From positions 87,206 to 151,205 of the forward strand of contig CADAXK010000005.1 of NCBI GenBank assembly GCA_902791865.1: a stretch of 64,000 bases of DNA. Direction: 5' to 3'. A program made the position numbers and the translations under genes. This document shows, piece by piece, positions 7,977 through 16,971 of the stretch (positions within the stretch are counted from its first letter, which is position 1; each line of letters begins with the position of its first letter). Below the pieces are notes generated by a model, which saw only the letters and a program-made list of their open reading frames with translations, was not told the DNA's origin and ran no database searches. This stretch comes from an uncultured Bacteroidia bacterium (GTDB lineage: Bacteria > Bacteroidota > Bacteroidia > Bacteroidales > ML635J-15).

Positions 7977-9140
7977 TTACGATTCAAAATATTGATAAAT
8001 ATAGAAAATTCCAACAAGCACAGCGATTATTGCCAGTACGAAAAGTGTAATCTTCCACCAGCACCACGGACGGTCGCCAGCAACCTTTCCTGTACGGCCA
8101 TTGACGATAAAGCGGTAAACTTTGGCATTGAAACGATATGCACTAATCCAAATTGGCAACAAAGTATGCTTGAAAGTGGTATCGGAGAACTGTATGCTCA
8201 AGCTTGTAATCTTCTGGTGATCACCACCAATATCGCGGCGAACCTCTTCTCTGATTCCTTGTTCCATTATTCCTTTTGCATCCTCGTATCCGTCCTTCAG
8301 TCCTACCTGATAAGTTTCAGTACGGAATCCCGACAAGAATTTTTCCTCGTAAGGCACAAGCTGTTCCAAATCCCATGGCTCAAGTTCATCCATCTTCTTG
8401 CGTTCCAATGTCTTTGATGCAGGAATAAGCACATCATCGAAGAACAGTCCGATATGTCCCGAAACTGGCGTCCAGCGCGTCTTTACAACGGTACGGGTTT
8501 CTGTCTTGCCGTTAACCGTTACAGTAACTGTGTCGGTATAGTCATCACCACGCAAACCGCGGTAGTCCGATTCGGTCTGAGCATCGTAGGTCCAGTACGG
8601 CATATACATGCCGGCAATCTTTTCGCACTGCGTAGCGTACTTTTTCAGTTTTGGCGGGGCAAACCACAAACCCTTTATCCACTTGCGGTAAGCCTGCAAG
8701 GCCTCTGAGTCCTTCACCTTGAACGGAAGCACCGACTTCGGCTTTATCATCTTTTTGGTCGATTCGTTGGCGACAACCAATTTTGTTCCACAGAACGGAC
8801 ATTCATCAGAAACTATGTTTGCATCGAGGGTAACCACAGCGCCGCACGAACTACAAGCAACTGTCGAAACTTCCTCCAATTTGTTTCCATCACCAGTTTC
8901 TCCACCCGACTCCAACTTTGCAAGATACTCATCGAGGTCAAGTTCCTCTATTGCCTCCTCGCTTATCTCAATTTCGTTTTCTGCACCGCAGTAAGGACAT
9001 TTCATCGATGTGGTTCCCGGCTCAAAAACCAGCGAAGCACCGCAATTCTTGCATTTAAACTCTTTCTTTTCCGACAGTTCCGGTTCCTTGAACTCGTTGA
9101 ACTCATCGGCAACATTCTGAGTTTCATCATATTCTGCCAT
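7977..9140 (-). CDS. Double zinc-ribbon protein with C-terminal membrane anchor
   Basis: 387 residues. Two CxxC...CxxC zinc ribbons occupy the N-terminus (CKNCGASLVF...CPYCGAEN near 33-55; CSSCGAVV...CPFCGTKL near 96-120). A conserved ~200-residue region follows (LPFKVKDSEALQAYRKWIKG; YMPYWTYDAQTESDYRG), then one membrane helix at the extreme C-terminus (ITLFVLAIIAVLVGIFYIY). This layout is widespread in Bacteroidota and Firmicutes as an uncharacterised family, sometimes misnamed after helicase zinc fingers. Tail-anchoring with a large cytoplasmic part is inferred. A TACTTTTG -7 element lies at 9181-9188 on the minus strand. Function unknown. Confidence 0.8.
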   Translation of the reverse strand: MAEYDETQNVADEFNEFKEPELSEKKEFKCKNCGASLVFEPGTTSMKCPYCGAENEIEISEEAIEELDLDEYLAKLESGGETGDGNKLEEVSTVACSSCGAVVTLDANIVSDECPFCGTKLVVANESTKKMIKPKSVLPFKVKDSEALQAYRKWIKGLWFAPPKLKKYATQCEKIAGMYMPYWTYDAQTESDYRGLRGDDYTDTVTVTVNGKTETRTVVKTRWTPVSGHIGLFFDDVLIPASKTLERKKMDELEPWDLEQLVPYEEKFLSGFRTETYQVGLKDGYEDAKGIMEQGIREEVRRDIGGDHQKITSLSIQFSDTTFKHTLLPIWISAYRFNAKVYRFIVNGRTGKVAGDRPWCWWKITLFVLAIIAVLVGIFYIYQYFES

Positions 9141-9286
9141 AACTTTATTTATTTAGCATAATTCAAATTCAAAACTGATGCAAAAGTAAGAAAAGATTTG
9201 ATGATTTGAAAATTCAAAGATTTAAAAATTCAACAATTTGATGATTCAATTGTCCATTATCAATTATCCATTGTTCATTAATTTAT

Positions 9287-9294
9287 TATCTTTG
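9287..9294 (+). promoter_or_regulatory. -7 element of the hemerythrin/LuxR/hydE cluster
   Basis: TATCTTTG followed by C, 21 bases before ATG 9316. Its position shows that the in-frame upstream TTG/ATG at 9238-9243 cannot be the translation start. Confidence 0.6.
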
Positions 9295-9315
9295 CAAAGC
9301 AAACAAAAAACGACA

Positions 9316-10011
9316 ATGGACAACAAAATCAATGCACCGACATTCTCGGCAAAGACAAAAATGTCGGAAATAATAACCAGCAGTTCACTGCTATCTATAA
9401 TAGAAAGGCTTAACATAAAGTTGGGATTCGGCGAAGCCAGCATCAACGAAATATGCCACAGGAACAACCTGTCGACCGAACTTTTCCTGAAGATTTGCAA
9501 GGTCTATGCTGTAGAAACTTTTGTCCCAGACATCGAAAACCTGACAAGGGAGGACATTCCAGAAATCATCGGCTACCTGCAGCGCACGCACAAATACTGG
9601 ACGGAAAGTTTCTTCCCAAACCTGCATTCAAACATTCATACCATGCTGGATTCGTGCGATGGCACAAGCAAACGAATGCTCAACAAGTTCTACGATGACT
9701 ATGATGAAGAAATCAAGAAGCACCTCGACTACGAAGAAAACACCGTATTCCCTTACATTTTGTCGCTAAGCGACAGCGAGCAAAAGAATGCCAACAGCTA
9801 CAGGATAAAGGACTTCGAGGAGAACCACAGCAATATCGAGGAAAAGCTCCAAGACCTTAAGAACATTGTGATAAAATACTTGCCGGAAAGCGCATCGCAA
9901 CAATCACGCATAAATGTTCTCAACGAAATCTTCAAAATCGAGGACGACCTGAACAAGCATTCCATAATAGAAAACAAGATTTTGATTCCATTGGTTTCCA
10001 AATTCGAATAA
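9316..10011 (+). CDS. Hemerythrin-domain protein (ScdA/RIC-like)
   Basis: 231 residues from ATG 9316. Residues ~15-60 (SIIERLNIKLGFGEASINEI...FLKICKVY) resemble the N-terminal DUF542 region of ScdA/YtfE but lack its Cys pair. The remainder is a four-helix hemerythrin domain with ligand-type residues: THKYW, NLHSNIHTM, HLDYEE, NHSNIEE, and KHSIIENKILIP. Relatives bind a di-iron centre and take part in iron-sulfur repair or in sensing oxygen or NO. Its stop is two bases before the next ATG, so it is co-transcribed with a LuxR-type regulator. I infer a sensor/regulator pair for oxidative or nitrosative stress; the chemistry is not shown by the sequence. Confidence 0.8.
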   Translation: MDNKINAPTFSAKTKMSEIITSSSLLSIIERLNIKLGFGEASINEICHRNNLSTELFLKICKVYAVETFVPDIENLTREDIPEIIGYLQRTHKYWTESFFPNLHSNIHTMLDSCDGTSKRMLNKFYDDYDEEIKKHLDYEENTVFPYILSLSDSEQKNANSYRIKDFEENHSNIEEKLQDLKNIVIKYLPESASQQSRINVLNEIFKIEDDLNKHSIIENKILIPLVSKFE

Positions 10012-10012
10012 C

Positions 10013-10606
10013 ATGAGCGCAAAACACAAGGTAACAATAATAGAACCATCTGAAATAGTTTCGGCAGGACTGAAACAGCTCGTAGAATACGGTGGAAACT
10101 TCCATGTCACGAAAATATTCAAATCCATACAGGACTACTCAGAAAACCTGAATGGAAATCCAGACATAATACTGATAAACCCAACGGTGCTGAACATAGG
10201 CGACTCCAACGACCCGCGAAACATTATCACGGCAAAAGACAATGTCGCTATCGTTGCCATCTGCTATCTGGCTTACAATGAAGAAACTTTGCGCAACTAC
10301 GATAGTTGCATCGGTATGTTCTGCACGCAGGAACAGATAGAAAAGAAACTGCTGTCGGCACTGAAAACCACATCAGACAAGGAGCAGGACGACAACAGCA
10401 ACGAACTCTCAACCCGCGAGTGCGAAATACTGACAGCCGTAGCCAAAGGCAAGACAAACAAGGAGATTGCCGATGAATTCAACATATCGATTCACACGGT
10501 AATTTCGCACCGCAAGAACATTTCGCACAAGTTGGGAATCAACAGTATCGCCGGTCTGACAATATACGCCGTAATGAACAAACTGCTTGATGTAGAAGAC
10601 TTTTAA
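10013..10606 (+). CDS. LuxR-family response-regulator-like transcription factor
   Basis: 197 residues. The N-terminal ~120 residues look like a receiver fold (KVTIIEPSEIVSAGLKQLVE...DIILINPTVL), but the usual phospho-acceptor Asp position reads INP, so phosphorylation is doubtful. The C-terminus is a GerE/LuxR helix-turn-helix (STRECEILTAVAKGKTNKEI...ISIHTVISHRKNISHKLGI). It sits directly after the hemerythrin gene with a one-base gap and before a TPR membrane protein. A likely arrangement is that the partner senses redox state or gas and this protein acts on DNA. Targets unknown. Confidence 0.85.
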   Translation: MSAKHKVTIIEPSEIVSAGLKQLVEYGGNFHVTKIFKSIQDYSENLNGNPDIILINPTVLNIGDSNDPRNIITAKDNVAIVAICYLAYNEETLRNYDSCIGMFCTQEQIEKKLLSALKTTSDKEQDDNSNELSTRECEILTAVAKGKTNKEIADEFNISIHTVISHRKNISHKLGINSIAGLTIYAVMNKLLDVEDF

Positions 10607-10615
10607 CAAACAAAA

Positions 10616-13099
10616 ATGAAACAGCCGAACAACCGCAAAATAACAATCTGGGTAATAGCTGCAATATGCGTTGCAGGATTCCTGCTATACGGCGGTTCGC
10701 TACAAAACGACTACAACCTTGATGACGACTATGTCTGCGAAAACCATGAACTTGTAAAACAAGGCATAAAGGGAATCCCCGAAATTTTTGCATCACGCTA
10801 CAACAACAGCGGTGGTGTAATGTTCGGCTATCGTCCTGTCACAATTGCAATATACGCAATTGAATACCAAATATTTGGAGAATCAACGGCAATCGGACAT
10901 TTCTTCAATGTAATCTACTACATTATAGCTTGCATAATCCTGTTTTTCTTCCTTCGCAAACTTCTGGAAACCAAGTTTTCATCAACAACCCTACTGATTT
11001 CCATAGTAGTCACTGCCATATTCATGGCACACGCCATACATTCAGAGGTGATACTAAGCCTAAAGAACAGAGAAGAAATACTTTGCCTCATTTTCTGCCT
11101 GTCATCTGCACTGCTGGCTTTGCGCTACTACGACAAACGCAAAATCATCGACATAATCTTTGCAATAATCCTTCTAGGAATCGGCTTTCTCACCAAGGAA
11201 TCGGCAATAGTTTTCCTCGCCATCACTCCATTGGCAATCATATTCTTCCGCACCGACATTAAAATCCCATCTTTTTCAAATTCAGGCAAAAAAATCGCAA
11301 CATATTTCAAGCGAAACATTTTCCTTGCAACATTCGGCTGCTTGGTTTTGGCATTACTAACGGCTAGAGTGATAATCAACTGGAAATTGGGCTATACTCC
11401 GGCATTCCTCAATGGCATAGTGCTTAGGACATTGTTCATTTTATTCACATTGTCATGCATAACAATCGGCATTGTAAAGCACAAGCGCACACCAAATCCA
11501 TCAATTAAGCGCAACATAATATTATGGGTTCTGGCGGTTCTATTGATAGTGATTTGGAACTATTGGGCATTAATAGTTGCGACAATCATGCTTCTTGTCT
11601 CTCTTTCAGAAAACAATGAGATCGCAGCGACACCGAACTGGAAAATCAACAGGTCGTGGCAAAAGATAAAAGTCATTCTTCCTTTCGCTCTAATACTGAT
11701 AATTGCCACAGCCACAATAGCAATAGCCTACTACATTCCCGATTTGATACTTCCAAAAAGCAACGCGGTAATGTCGAAATGGCAAAACCCGATTTTCACG
11801 GAAGAATCATCATCAAGCAGGTTCGCAATTGCAATGTACAGCCTTGCTTTCTACCTGAAACTATTGTTCGTTCCCTACCCTTTGCGCTATTACTACGGAT
11901 ACAGCCTTATTCCAGATGTCGGGCTTGAAAATCCAATTGCAATAATTTCCATAATCGTACATATTGCACTCATTGTCGTTGCCATTTGGCTGTTCAACAG
12001 ACGCAACTTGATTTCATTCGGAATACTTTTCTACCTAATCGGAATATTTCCGTTTTCCAACCTGTTTTTCCCATTCACAGGGATCATCGGAGAAAGAATG
12101 CTTTTCGCTCCAAGCATAGGCTTTGCAATTGCAATTGGCTACATCATCATATTGATTTCCAAGTCAGAAAAAAGCGTTAGCAAAGGTAAAAAACTTGCAG
12201 TCTGCATTATGACGGCAATCATAGTAATTCCCAACGCAGTTATCGCCATAAACCGCAACCACGACTGGAAAGATCGCGAAACACTTTTTGCCCACGACAT
12301 TGAATATTCAGCCGAGAGCGCCAAAGCAAATGTATTGTACGCCAATTTGTTAAGTCGAAACGCATACGATAAGTTGCCATCTGTTGCAGGAACTCCAGCA
12401 CAGGAAAAATGCCTCAAGGACATAAAAAAGTCAGAAAATCTTTACCGACAGGCACTTGCAATAGATTCCACCTACGGAAATGCATGGTACAATCTTGCCT
12501 ACCTTAAACAAATTGTATATCAGGATTATGACAATTCGGAAATTATGTTCGAAAAGGCGCTGAAATACGACAGCACGCTCAACAACAGCTACTATTTCCT
12601 CGGAATGGCAAAATCAATGAAAGGCAAGCACCGCGAAGCCATTGCAAACCTTGAAAGATACGATACAGCAACCATATACGACAGTAAATTTTACGACCTT
12701 ACATATTTCTTCATCGGGAAGTCGTACTTTGAATTGGGAGAAAACACTAAAGCCACTGAATATTATAAACTTTGCATCGATAGCCTGCGCGATGAAAACT
12801 TCCAACATGTAGTTCCCGAATTGAGCAAATTCGTTGAAACGACAAAAGATTACGCACTCGGAATCCATCTTGGCAAGCAGGAAGTCAAGCATTTCCCCGA
12901 CAAGGATTTGCCCTACGTTGACCTTGGCAACTACTATATGATGGCAGGAGATACCATTAATGCCATCGAAAACTGGGAAATAGCCTACGACAAGTTCAAG
13001 GGCAACAAAAACATAGCTGCGACACTATACAATTATTTCAAAGAAAAAGGAAACAAGGAAAAAGCAGATTACTATCTGAATCAATACAACACAAAGTAA
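10616..13099 (+). CDS. GT-C-like polytopic membrane protein with TPR tail (TMTC-like)
   Basis: 827 residues. About a dozen hydrophobic helices fill residues ~10-540. An early lumenal loop carries NLDDDYVCENHELV, and GYRPVT follows, features of GT-C glycosyltransferases of the TMTC/DUF1736 type, where the acidic residues act in catalysis. Residues ~560-827 are tetratricopeptide repeats (YRQALAIDSTYGNAWYNLAY; FEKALKYDSTLNNSYYFLGM). By analogy it may transfer a sugar from a lipid carrier to protein outside the membrane. It begins nine bases after the LuxR gene and is followed ten bases later by hydE, so it belongs to this operon although the functional link is unclear. Confidence 0.75.
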   Translation: MKQPNNRKITIWVIAAICVAGFLLYGGSLQNDYNLDDDYVCENHELVKQGIKGIPEIFASRYNNSGGVMFGYRPVTIAIYAIEYQIFGESTAIGHFFNVIYYIIACIILFFFLRKLLETKFSSTTLLISIVVTAIFMAHAIHSEVILSLKNREEILCLIFCLSSALLALRYYDKRKIIDIIFAIILLGIGFLTKESAIVFLAITPLAIIFFRTDIKIPSFSNSGKKIATYFKRNIFLATFGCLVLALLTARVIINWKLGYTPAFLNGIVLRTLFILFTLSCITIGIVKHKRTPNPSIKRNIILWVLAVLLIVIWNYWALIVATIMLLVSLSENNEIAATPNWKINRSWQKIKVILPFALILIIATATIAIAYYIPDLILPKSNAVMSKWQNPIFTEESSSSRFAIAMYSLAFYLKLLFVPYPLRYYYGYSLIPDVGLENPIAIISIIVHIALIVVAIWLFNRRNLISFGILFYLIGIFPFSNLFFPFTGIIGERMLFAPSIGFAIAIGYIIILISKSEKSVSKGKKLAVCIMTAIIVIPNAVIAINRNHDWKDRETLFAHDIEYSAESAKANVLYANLLSRNAYDKLPSVAGTPAQEKCLKDIKKSENLYRQALAIDSTYGNAWYNLAYLKQIVYQDYDNSEIMFEKALKYDSTLNNSYYFLGMAKSMKGKHREAIANLERYDTATIYDSKFYDLTYFFIGKSYFELGENTKATEYYKLCIDSLRDENFQHVVPELSKFVETTKDYALGIHLGKQEVKHFPDKDLPYVDLGNYYMMAGDTINAIENWEIAYDKFKGNKNIAATLYNYFKEKGNKEKADYYLNQYNTK

Positions 13100-13109
13100 A
13101 ACAAGCAAT

Positions 13110-14192
13110 ATGAACATAAACGAAATACTTACAAAGCAATATCTTGAAAAAGACGACATTATACAACTTCTTTCAACCACTGGAGAGGAAATGCAGATGC
13201 TTTTCCGCAAGGCGCAGGAAGTAAAATTTTCGGTTCTCGACAATTATGTTCACCTGCGTGGACTAATCGAATATAGCAACCGCTGCAAGAAATCGTGCCT
13301 ATATTGCGGTGTTAGAAGCAACAACCAAAACATCGAACGCTATACACTTTCGGAAGATGAAGTAATTGAATGTGCAAAACTATCGCACAAGCTTGGTTAT
13401 GGTTCCGTTGCAATACAAAGTGGAGAACGAAGCGACAAGGAATTCATTGAGACCATAACCCGCATCATTAAGCGCATAAAGGAAATAGATGGAGGTTCTC
13501 TTGGCATAACACTTTCGCTTGGCGAACAGACCGATGAAGTTTACCGACAATGGTTTGAGGCGGGCGCACATCGCTACCTGCTTAGAATAGAATCGTCAAA
13601 CGAGGAACTGTACTACAAGATTCATCCGCACAATGATCGCCACGACTTTCACAAGCGACTAGCATGCATCGATTCGTTGATTTCAATCGGCTACCAAACG
13701 GGAACTGGCGTAATGGTAGGATTACCATTCCAAACCATAGACATACTTGCTGATGACCTTATCTTCTTCAGGCAGAAAGATGTGGCTATGGTGGGCATGG
13801 GTCCGTTCATCCCTCACCCCGACACTCCTCTGTACAAATATGCCGACCAGATTCCAACGGCTATAGACAGAATGAACCTGACACTAAAAATGATTGCCAC
13901 GCTCCGCCTGATGATGCCCGAAATAAACATGGTGGCTGCCACGGCAAACCAAACCATCGACCCGCTTGGTCGCGAGAAGGCGATAATGGCTGGAGCTAAT
14001 GTCATAATGCCAAACCTAACCCCCAACGAATACCGCGAGGACTACCTCATTTATCCCGACAAGGCATGCGTAAGCGACAAGCCCGACCAATGTTCATCGT
14101 GCCTTGACCTGCGGATGAAGTCGATAAATCACAAAATATTGTACAATGCGTGGGGTGACTCAGTAGCGTTTACAAAGAAAAAGGAACGCTAA
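13110..14192 (+). CDS. hydE: [FeFe]-hydrogenase H-cluster radical SAM maturase HydE
   Basis: 360 residues. The radical SAM cysteines are CKKSCLYCG (CX3CX2C) near residue 60, in the family context LRGLIEYSNRC; a GYGSVAIQSGE stretch and a BATS-type C-terminal domain (ATANQTIDPLGREKAIMAGA) follow. HydE acts with HydF and HydG to build the diiron subcluster of [FeFe]-hydrogenase, implying hydrogen metabolism in an anaerobe. Biotin synthase-like relatives are the main alternative, but the length and the C-terminal region fit HydE. No hydF, hydG or hydrogenase gene is in the window; instead it is the last gene of the hemerythrin/LuxR cluster. Confidence 0.9.
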   Translation: MNINEILTKQYLEKDDIIQLLSTTGEEMQMLFRKAQEVKFSVLDNYVHLRGLIEYSNRCKKSCLYCGVRSNNQNIERYTLSEDEVIECAKLSHKLGYGSVAIQSGERSDKEFIETITRIIKRIKEIDGGSLGITLSLGEQTDEVYRQWFEAGAHRYLLRIESSNEELYYKIHPHNDRHDFHKRLACIDSLISIGYQTGTGVMVGLPFQTIDILADDLIFFRQKDVAMVGMGPFIPHPDTPLYKYADQIPTAIDRMNLTLKMIATLRLMMPEINMVAATANQTIDPLGREKAIMAGANVIMPNLTPNEYREDYLIYPDKACVSDKPDQCSSCLDLRMKSINHKILYNAWGDSVAFTKKKER

Positions 14193-14322
14193 GAATTATT
14201 GTCCGCTAAATTGTGCGCTGTCACAGTTTTTGCATTGCAAAGCTGCAAAAACATGCGCCAGCACCGTGAAACACCGATATTCTTTCTCTATATATGTAAC
14301 CTCTCCGAGGTTAATAAAATCA

Positions 14323-15498
14323 CTAACGCACATCGTCAAACGCCATAGCAATCCTTTCCAAAGCCTCTTTCAGAATGGACCTCGGACAACCAATGTTCAT
14401 ACGGAAAAATCCAGCATAATCGTTGCCGCCAAAGGTAAGTCCGCTGTTAAGTGCAACTTTTGCCTTGTTTATAAGCCTATCCTGCAATTCCTCATGCAAC
14501 AATCCAAGTCCGTTAAAATCAAGCCAGAGCAAGTATGATGCCTCGGGCAAAACCGCCTTTACCAATGGCATATTTTTCTTTATGAACTCATCGGCAAAAG
14601 CAATGTTTTCAACAAGATAGTCCTTCAAATGGGCAAGCCATTCCTCGCCATACCTAAATGCCGCTTCAGCACCAATATAGGCAAAGATATTACCATTTGC
14701 AAACTCCGATGCCTCAAGATACTCGAAATATGTGTCACGAATTGACTTTTCGGGAATGTAAGCCACAGAACTCGATAAGCCAGCAATGTTAAAGGTCTTG
14801 CTTGGCGCAATAAAAGTTATGCTGTTGCAATGCGCATCATCAGAAACCGTTGAGAATGATGTATGCTTGTAGTTTGGCAAGGTCAAATCGGCATGAATCT
14901 CATCGGAAATCACAAGAACACCATTGCGCTTGCAAATTTCAGCAACCCGTTGCAAATCCGCCTTCGACCAAACTGTTCCGCCCGGATTATGAGGATTGGA
15001 AAGCAACATCATCTTGCATCCTTTTGCCTTTTGTTCAAGGTCATCGAAATCAATCTCGAAACGACCATTCACAAGCTTCAACTTATTGGTAACAAGTTCA
15101 CGAGCATTGTTTACTGGCAAGTTCACAAACGGCGGATACACCGGCGTATTGACCAGAATCCTGTCTCCCGGCTTTGTAAAGGCCTGAATGCAAAATGCTA
15201 TTCCGACAACGATTCCGGGAATATAATGCAGTTCGTTTCTTTTTGCCTGGACAGAATAATGCCTGAACAGCCAATCGATTACAGCGCCAAAATACGATTC
15301 ATCGCCAAATGTATAGCCTAAAAATCCTTGGTCGCAACGCTTCCTGATTGCATCAAGCACACATTCGGGTGCTTTGAAATCCATATCGGCAACCCACATC
15401 GGCAAAAGGTCATCAGTTCCGAAAAACGGTTTCATTAAATCGTGCTTCACACTCGCACTTCCCTTACGCGGGAACACCTCATCGAAGTTATATTTCAT
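14323..15498 (-). CDS. PatB/MalY-type PLP aminotransferase (cystathionine beta-lyase-like)
   Basis: 391 residues, fold type I PLP enzyme. The Schiff-base lysine is in APSKTFNIAGL; NPHNPGGT and SDEIHADL are the PLP-contact motifs; the N-terminus LPMWVADMDF is characteristic of the MalY/PatB subgroup. These enzymes cleave cystathionine or related C-S bonds, giving homocysteine, pyruvate and ammonia, and some also regulate. It is the last gene of the minus-strand cluster, 11 bases after lgt. The subgroup is firm; the physiological substrate is not. Confidence 0.88.
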   Translation of the reverse strand: MKYNFDEVFPRKGSASVKHDLMKPFFGTDDLLPMWVADMDFKAPECVLDAIRKRCDQGFLGYTFGDESYFGAVIDWLFRHYSVQAKRNELHYIPGIVVGIAFCIQAFTKPGDRILVNTPVYPPFVNLPVNNARELVTNKLKLVNGRFEIDFDDLEQKAKGCKMMLLSNPHNPGGTVWSKADLQRVAEICKRNGVLVISDEIHADLTLPNYKHTSFSTVSDDAHCNSITFIAPSKTFNIAGLSSSVAYIPEKSIRDTYFEYLEASEFANGNIFAYIGAEAAFRYGEEWLAHLKDYLVENIAFADEFIKKNMPLVKAVLPEASYLLWLDFNGLGLLHEELQDRLINKAKVALNSGLTFGGNDYAGFFRMNIGCPRSILKEALERIAMAFDDVR

Positions 15499-15509
15499 TG
15501 TTAACCAAT

Positions 15510-16328
15510 TTATTTCTTTCTAAATGCATATATCACCAACCCTATTCCACCAATTACAGCAGGAATACTCAATATCTGTCCCATGTTCAGCGCCATGCCC
15601 TGCTCAAACGATTCCTGATTTTGCTTCAAGAACTCGATAAAAAACCGCGCCGAGAATACCATTATCAGGAACACTCCAAGCATAAGTCCGTGCATACGAG
15701 CATATTTTGGCTTACGATAAAGCAAAATCAGCACTACCGACACAACAATGTAGCAAATGGCCTCGTAAATCTGCGTAGGATGACATGGCAAAGTTTCGCC
15801 ATTTCGGACAAAGAGAAATCCCCAAGGCAAGTCGGTTGGATACCCGTAGATCTCAGAATTCATAAGGTTGCCGAAACGAATCAAAGCACCTACAAAACCT
15901 GTAGGAATCACAATCTTGTCCAATATTGCCAGAAAACCAGCTTGCTGCGACTTAAACTTGAAAATAAAAACCGCCAACAGGACACCAATAGCACCGCCAT
16001 GGCTAGCAAGTCCCTGATAACCCGTAAAGCGAAACGGACTAAACGAAAATGGCAATATCATTTCCATCCAATGCTCACGAGTGAGAAAATAAGACGGCTC
16101 GTAAAAAACACAATGTCCGATACGCGCTCCCAGAATTCCGCCGAGCACGACAAAAACCGTAAGGCGGTCAAGTTCTTTCTGCGGAATATTTTCCCGCTTG
16201 TAGTAATGCTTTATTACAAAATACGCCAATACAAACCCAATAGCAAAAAAAGCACTATAGTATCGAAGCGAAAATCCACCTGCAGTGAATATTTCAGGAC
16301 TGACATTCCATGTAATAAAGCTTAACAT
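15510..16328 (-). CDS. lgt: Prolipoprotein diacylglyceryl transferase
   Basis: 272 residues, polytopic. Diagnostic Lgt motifs are present: GARIGHCVFYEPSYF, RFGNLMNSEIYG, LPCHPTQIYEA, and ARFFIEFLK near the end. It transfers diacylglycerol from phosphatidylglycerol to the lipobox cysteine of prolipoproteins at the inner membrane, the first step of lipoprotein maturation. Many lipoproteins are predicted in this window. It lies ten bases downstream of the WbqC-family gene in a cluster with signal peptidases, a fitting setting for protein export. Confidence 0.96.
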   Translation of the reverse strand: MLSFITWNVSPEIFTAGGFSLRYYSAFFAIGFVLAYFVIKHYYKRENIPQKELDRLTVFVVLGGILGARIGHCVFYEPSYFLTREHWMEMILPFSFSPFRFTGYQGLASHGGAIGVLLAVFIFKFKSQQAGFLAILDKIVIPTGFVGALIRFGNLMNSEIYGYPTDLPWGFLFVRNGETLPCHPTQIYEAICYIVVSVVLILLYRKPKYARMHGLMLGVFLIMVFSARFFIEFLKQNQESFEQGMALNMGQILSIPAVIGGIGLVIYAFRKK

Positions 16329-16338
16329 CTGAAAAAAT

Positions 16339-16968
16339 TTAGAGATTTAATTCTACACAACACTCAAGATATTCCTTGCTTTCGGGTCCCACATTGAAAA
16401 TCAAGTCGAGAATACTAAGGTTTGGAACAAAGTCGAACCTATCGGCGAAGACTTGGATGTAGGGCTTGGGAACAAATGCATCATCAGGCTTATTCCTTGA
16501 TGGCTTGGGACTTATACTGTCACGCATATCGCAAAATCCAGTAGGTGCAGAAACATAGTCGGTTGTAAACGACCAATCGGCATCAATCTTTAACATCGAA
16601 AATAGTGCATCAAGGATTTTTGCATTCAAATCGACAAGGAATGTTTCCTTTTGTTCAAAAAAACGCTCAATCTTATAAAAATAGTAGTCGTAGTAAGGTG
16701 AATTGCGATATGCGGACTTCAACGCGGTATAATGGTTGCGCTGCCACATTTCCGAATAGTCGATACGAATGTCCTTCGTGAGCGTGTGAAAGTTCTTCTG
16801 CACTGGGACCGACAAAGGCAATACACCATTTGCGCTCAGTATGTTGCAACGATTCCTGTATGTCTGCTTTGGATAGGTTTCATATTTCTCGATGGCAACC
16901 TTTCCTGCAAGGAACTTGCTCATATACTGAACATTGGGAAAATATGCGGTGGAAAGTAGCGTATCCAT
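16339..16968 (-). CDS. WbqC family protein
   Basis: 209 residues. The opening LLSTAYFPNVQYMSKFL and the following TYRNRCNILSANG...LSVPV are typical of the WbqC-like family, small proteins seen in O-antigen and other contexts. No enzyme activity has been settled for the family in general. It begins three bases after the stop of the upstream signal-peptidase-like gene, so it is translated as part of that operon. Confidence 0.8.
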   Translation of the reverse strand: MDTLLSTAYFPNVQYMSKFLAGKVAIEKYETYPKQTYRNRCNILSANGVLPLSVPVQKNFHTLTKDIRIDYSEMWQRNHYTALKSAYRNSPYYDYYFYKIERFFEQKETFLVDLNAKILDALFSMLKIDADWSFTTDYVSAPTGFCDMRDSISPKPSRNKPDDAFVPKPYIQVFADRFDFVPNLSILDLIFNVGPESKEYLECCVELNL

Positions 16969-16971
16969 ATC

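Noticed and set aside
9238..9315. Upstream start for the hemerythrin protein
   Set aside because: The TTG and ATG here precede the -7 element at 9287-9294, and the translated stretch comes from an AT-rich intergenic repeat.
14193..14322. Terminator in the convergent gap after hydE
   Set aside because: Stems exist (GTTTTTGCA/TGCAAAAAC at 14226-14252; AACCTC/GAGGTT at 14298-14312) but neither has a proper T run on either strand, so I do not call one.
15498..16325. 275-codon plus-strand frame
   Set aside because: Antisense to lgt over its whole length; no signal, motif or promoter.
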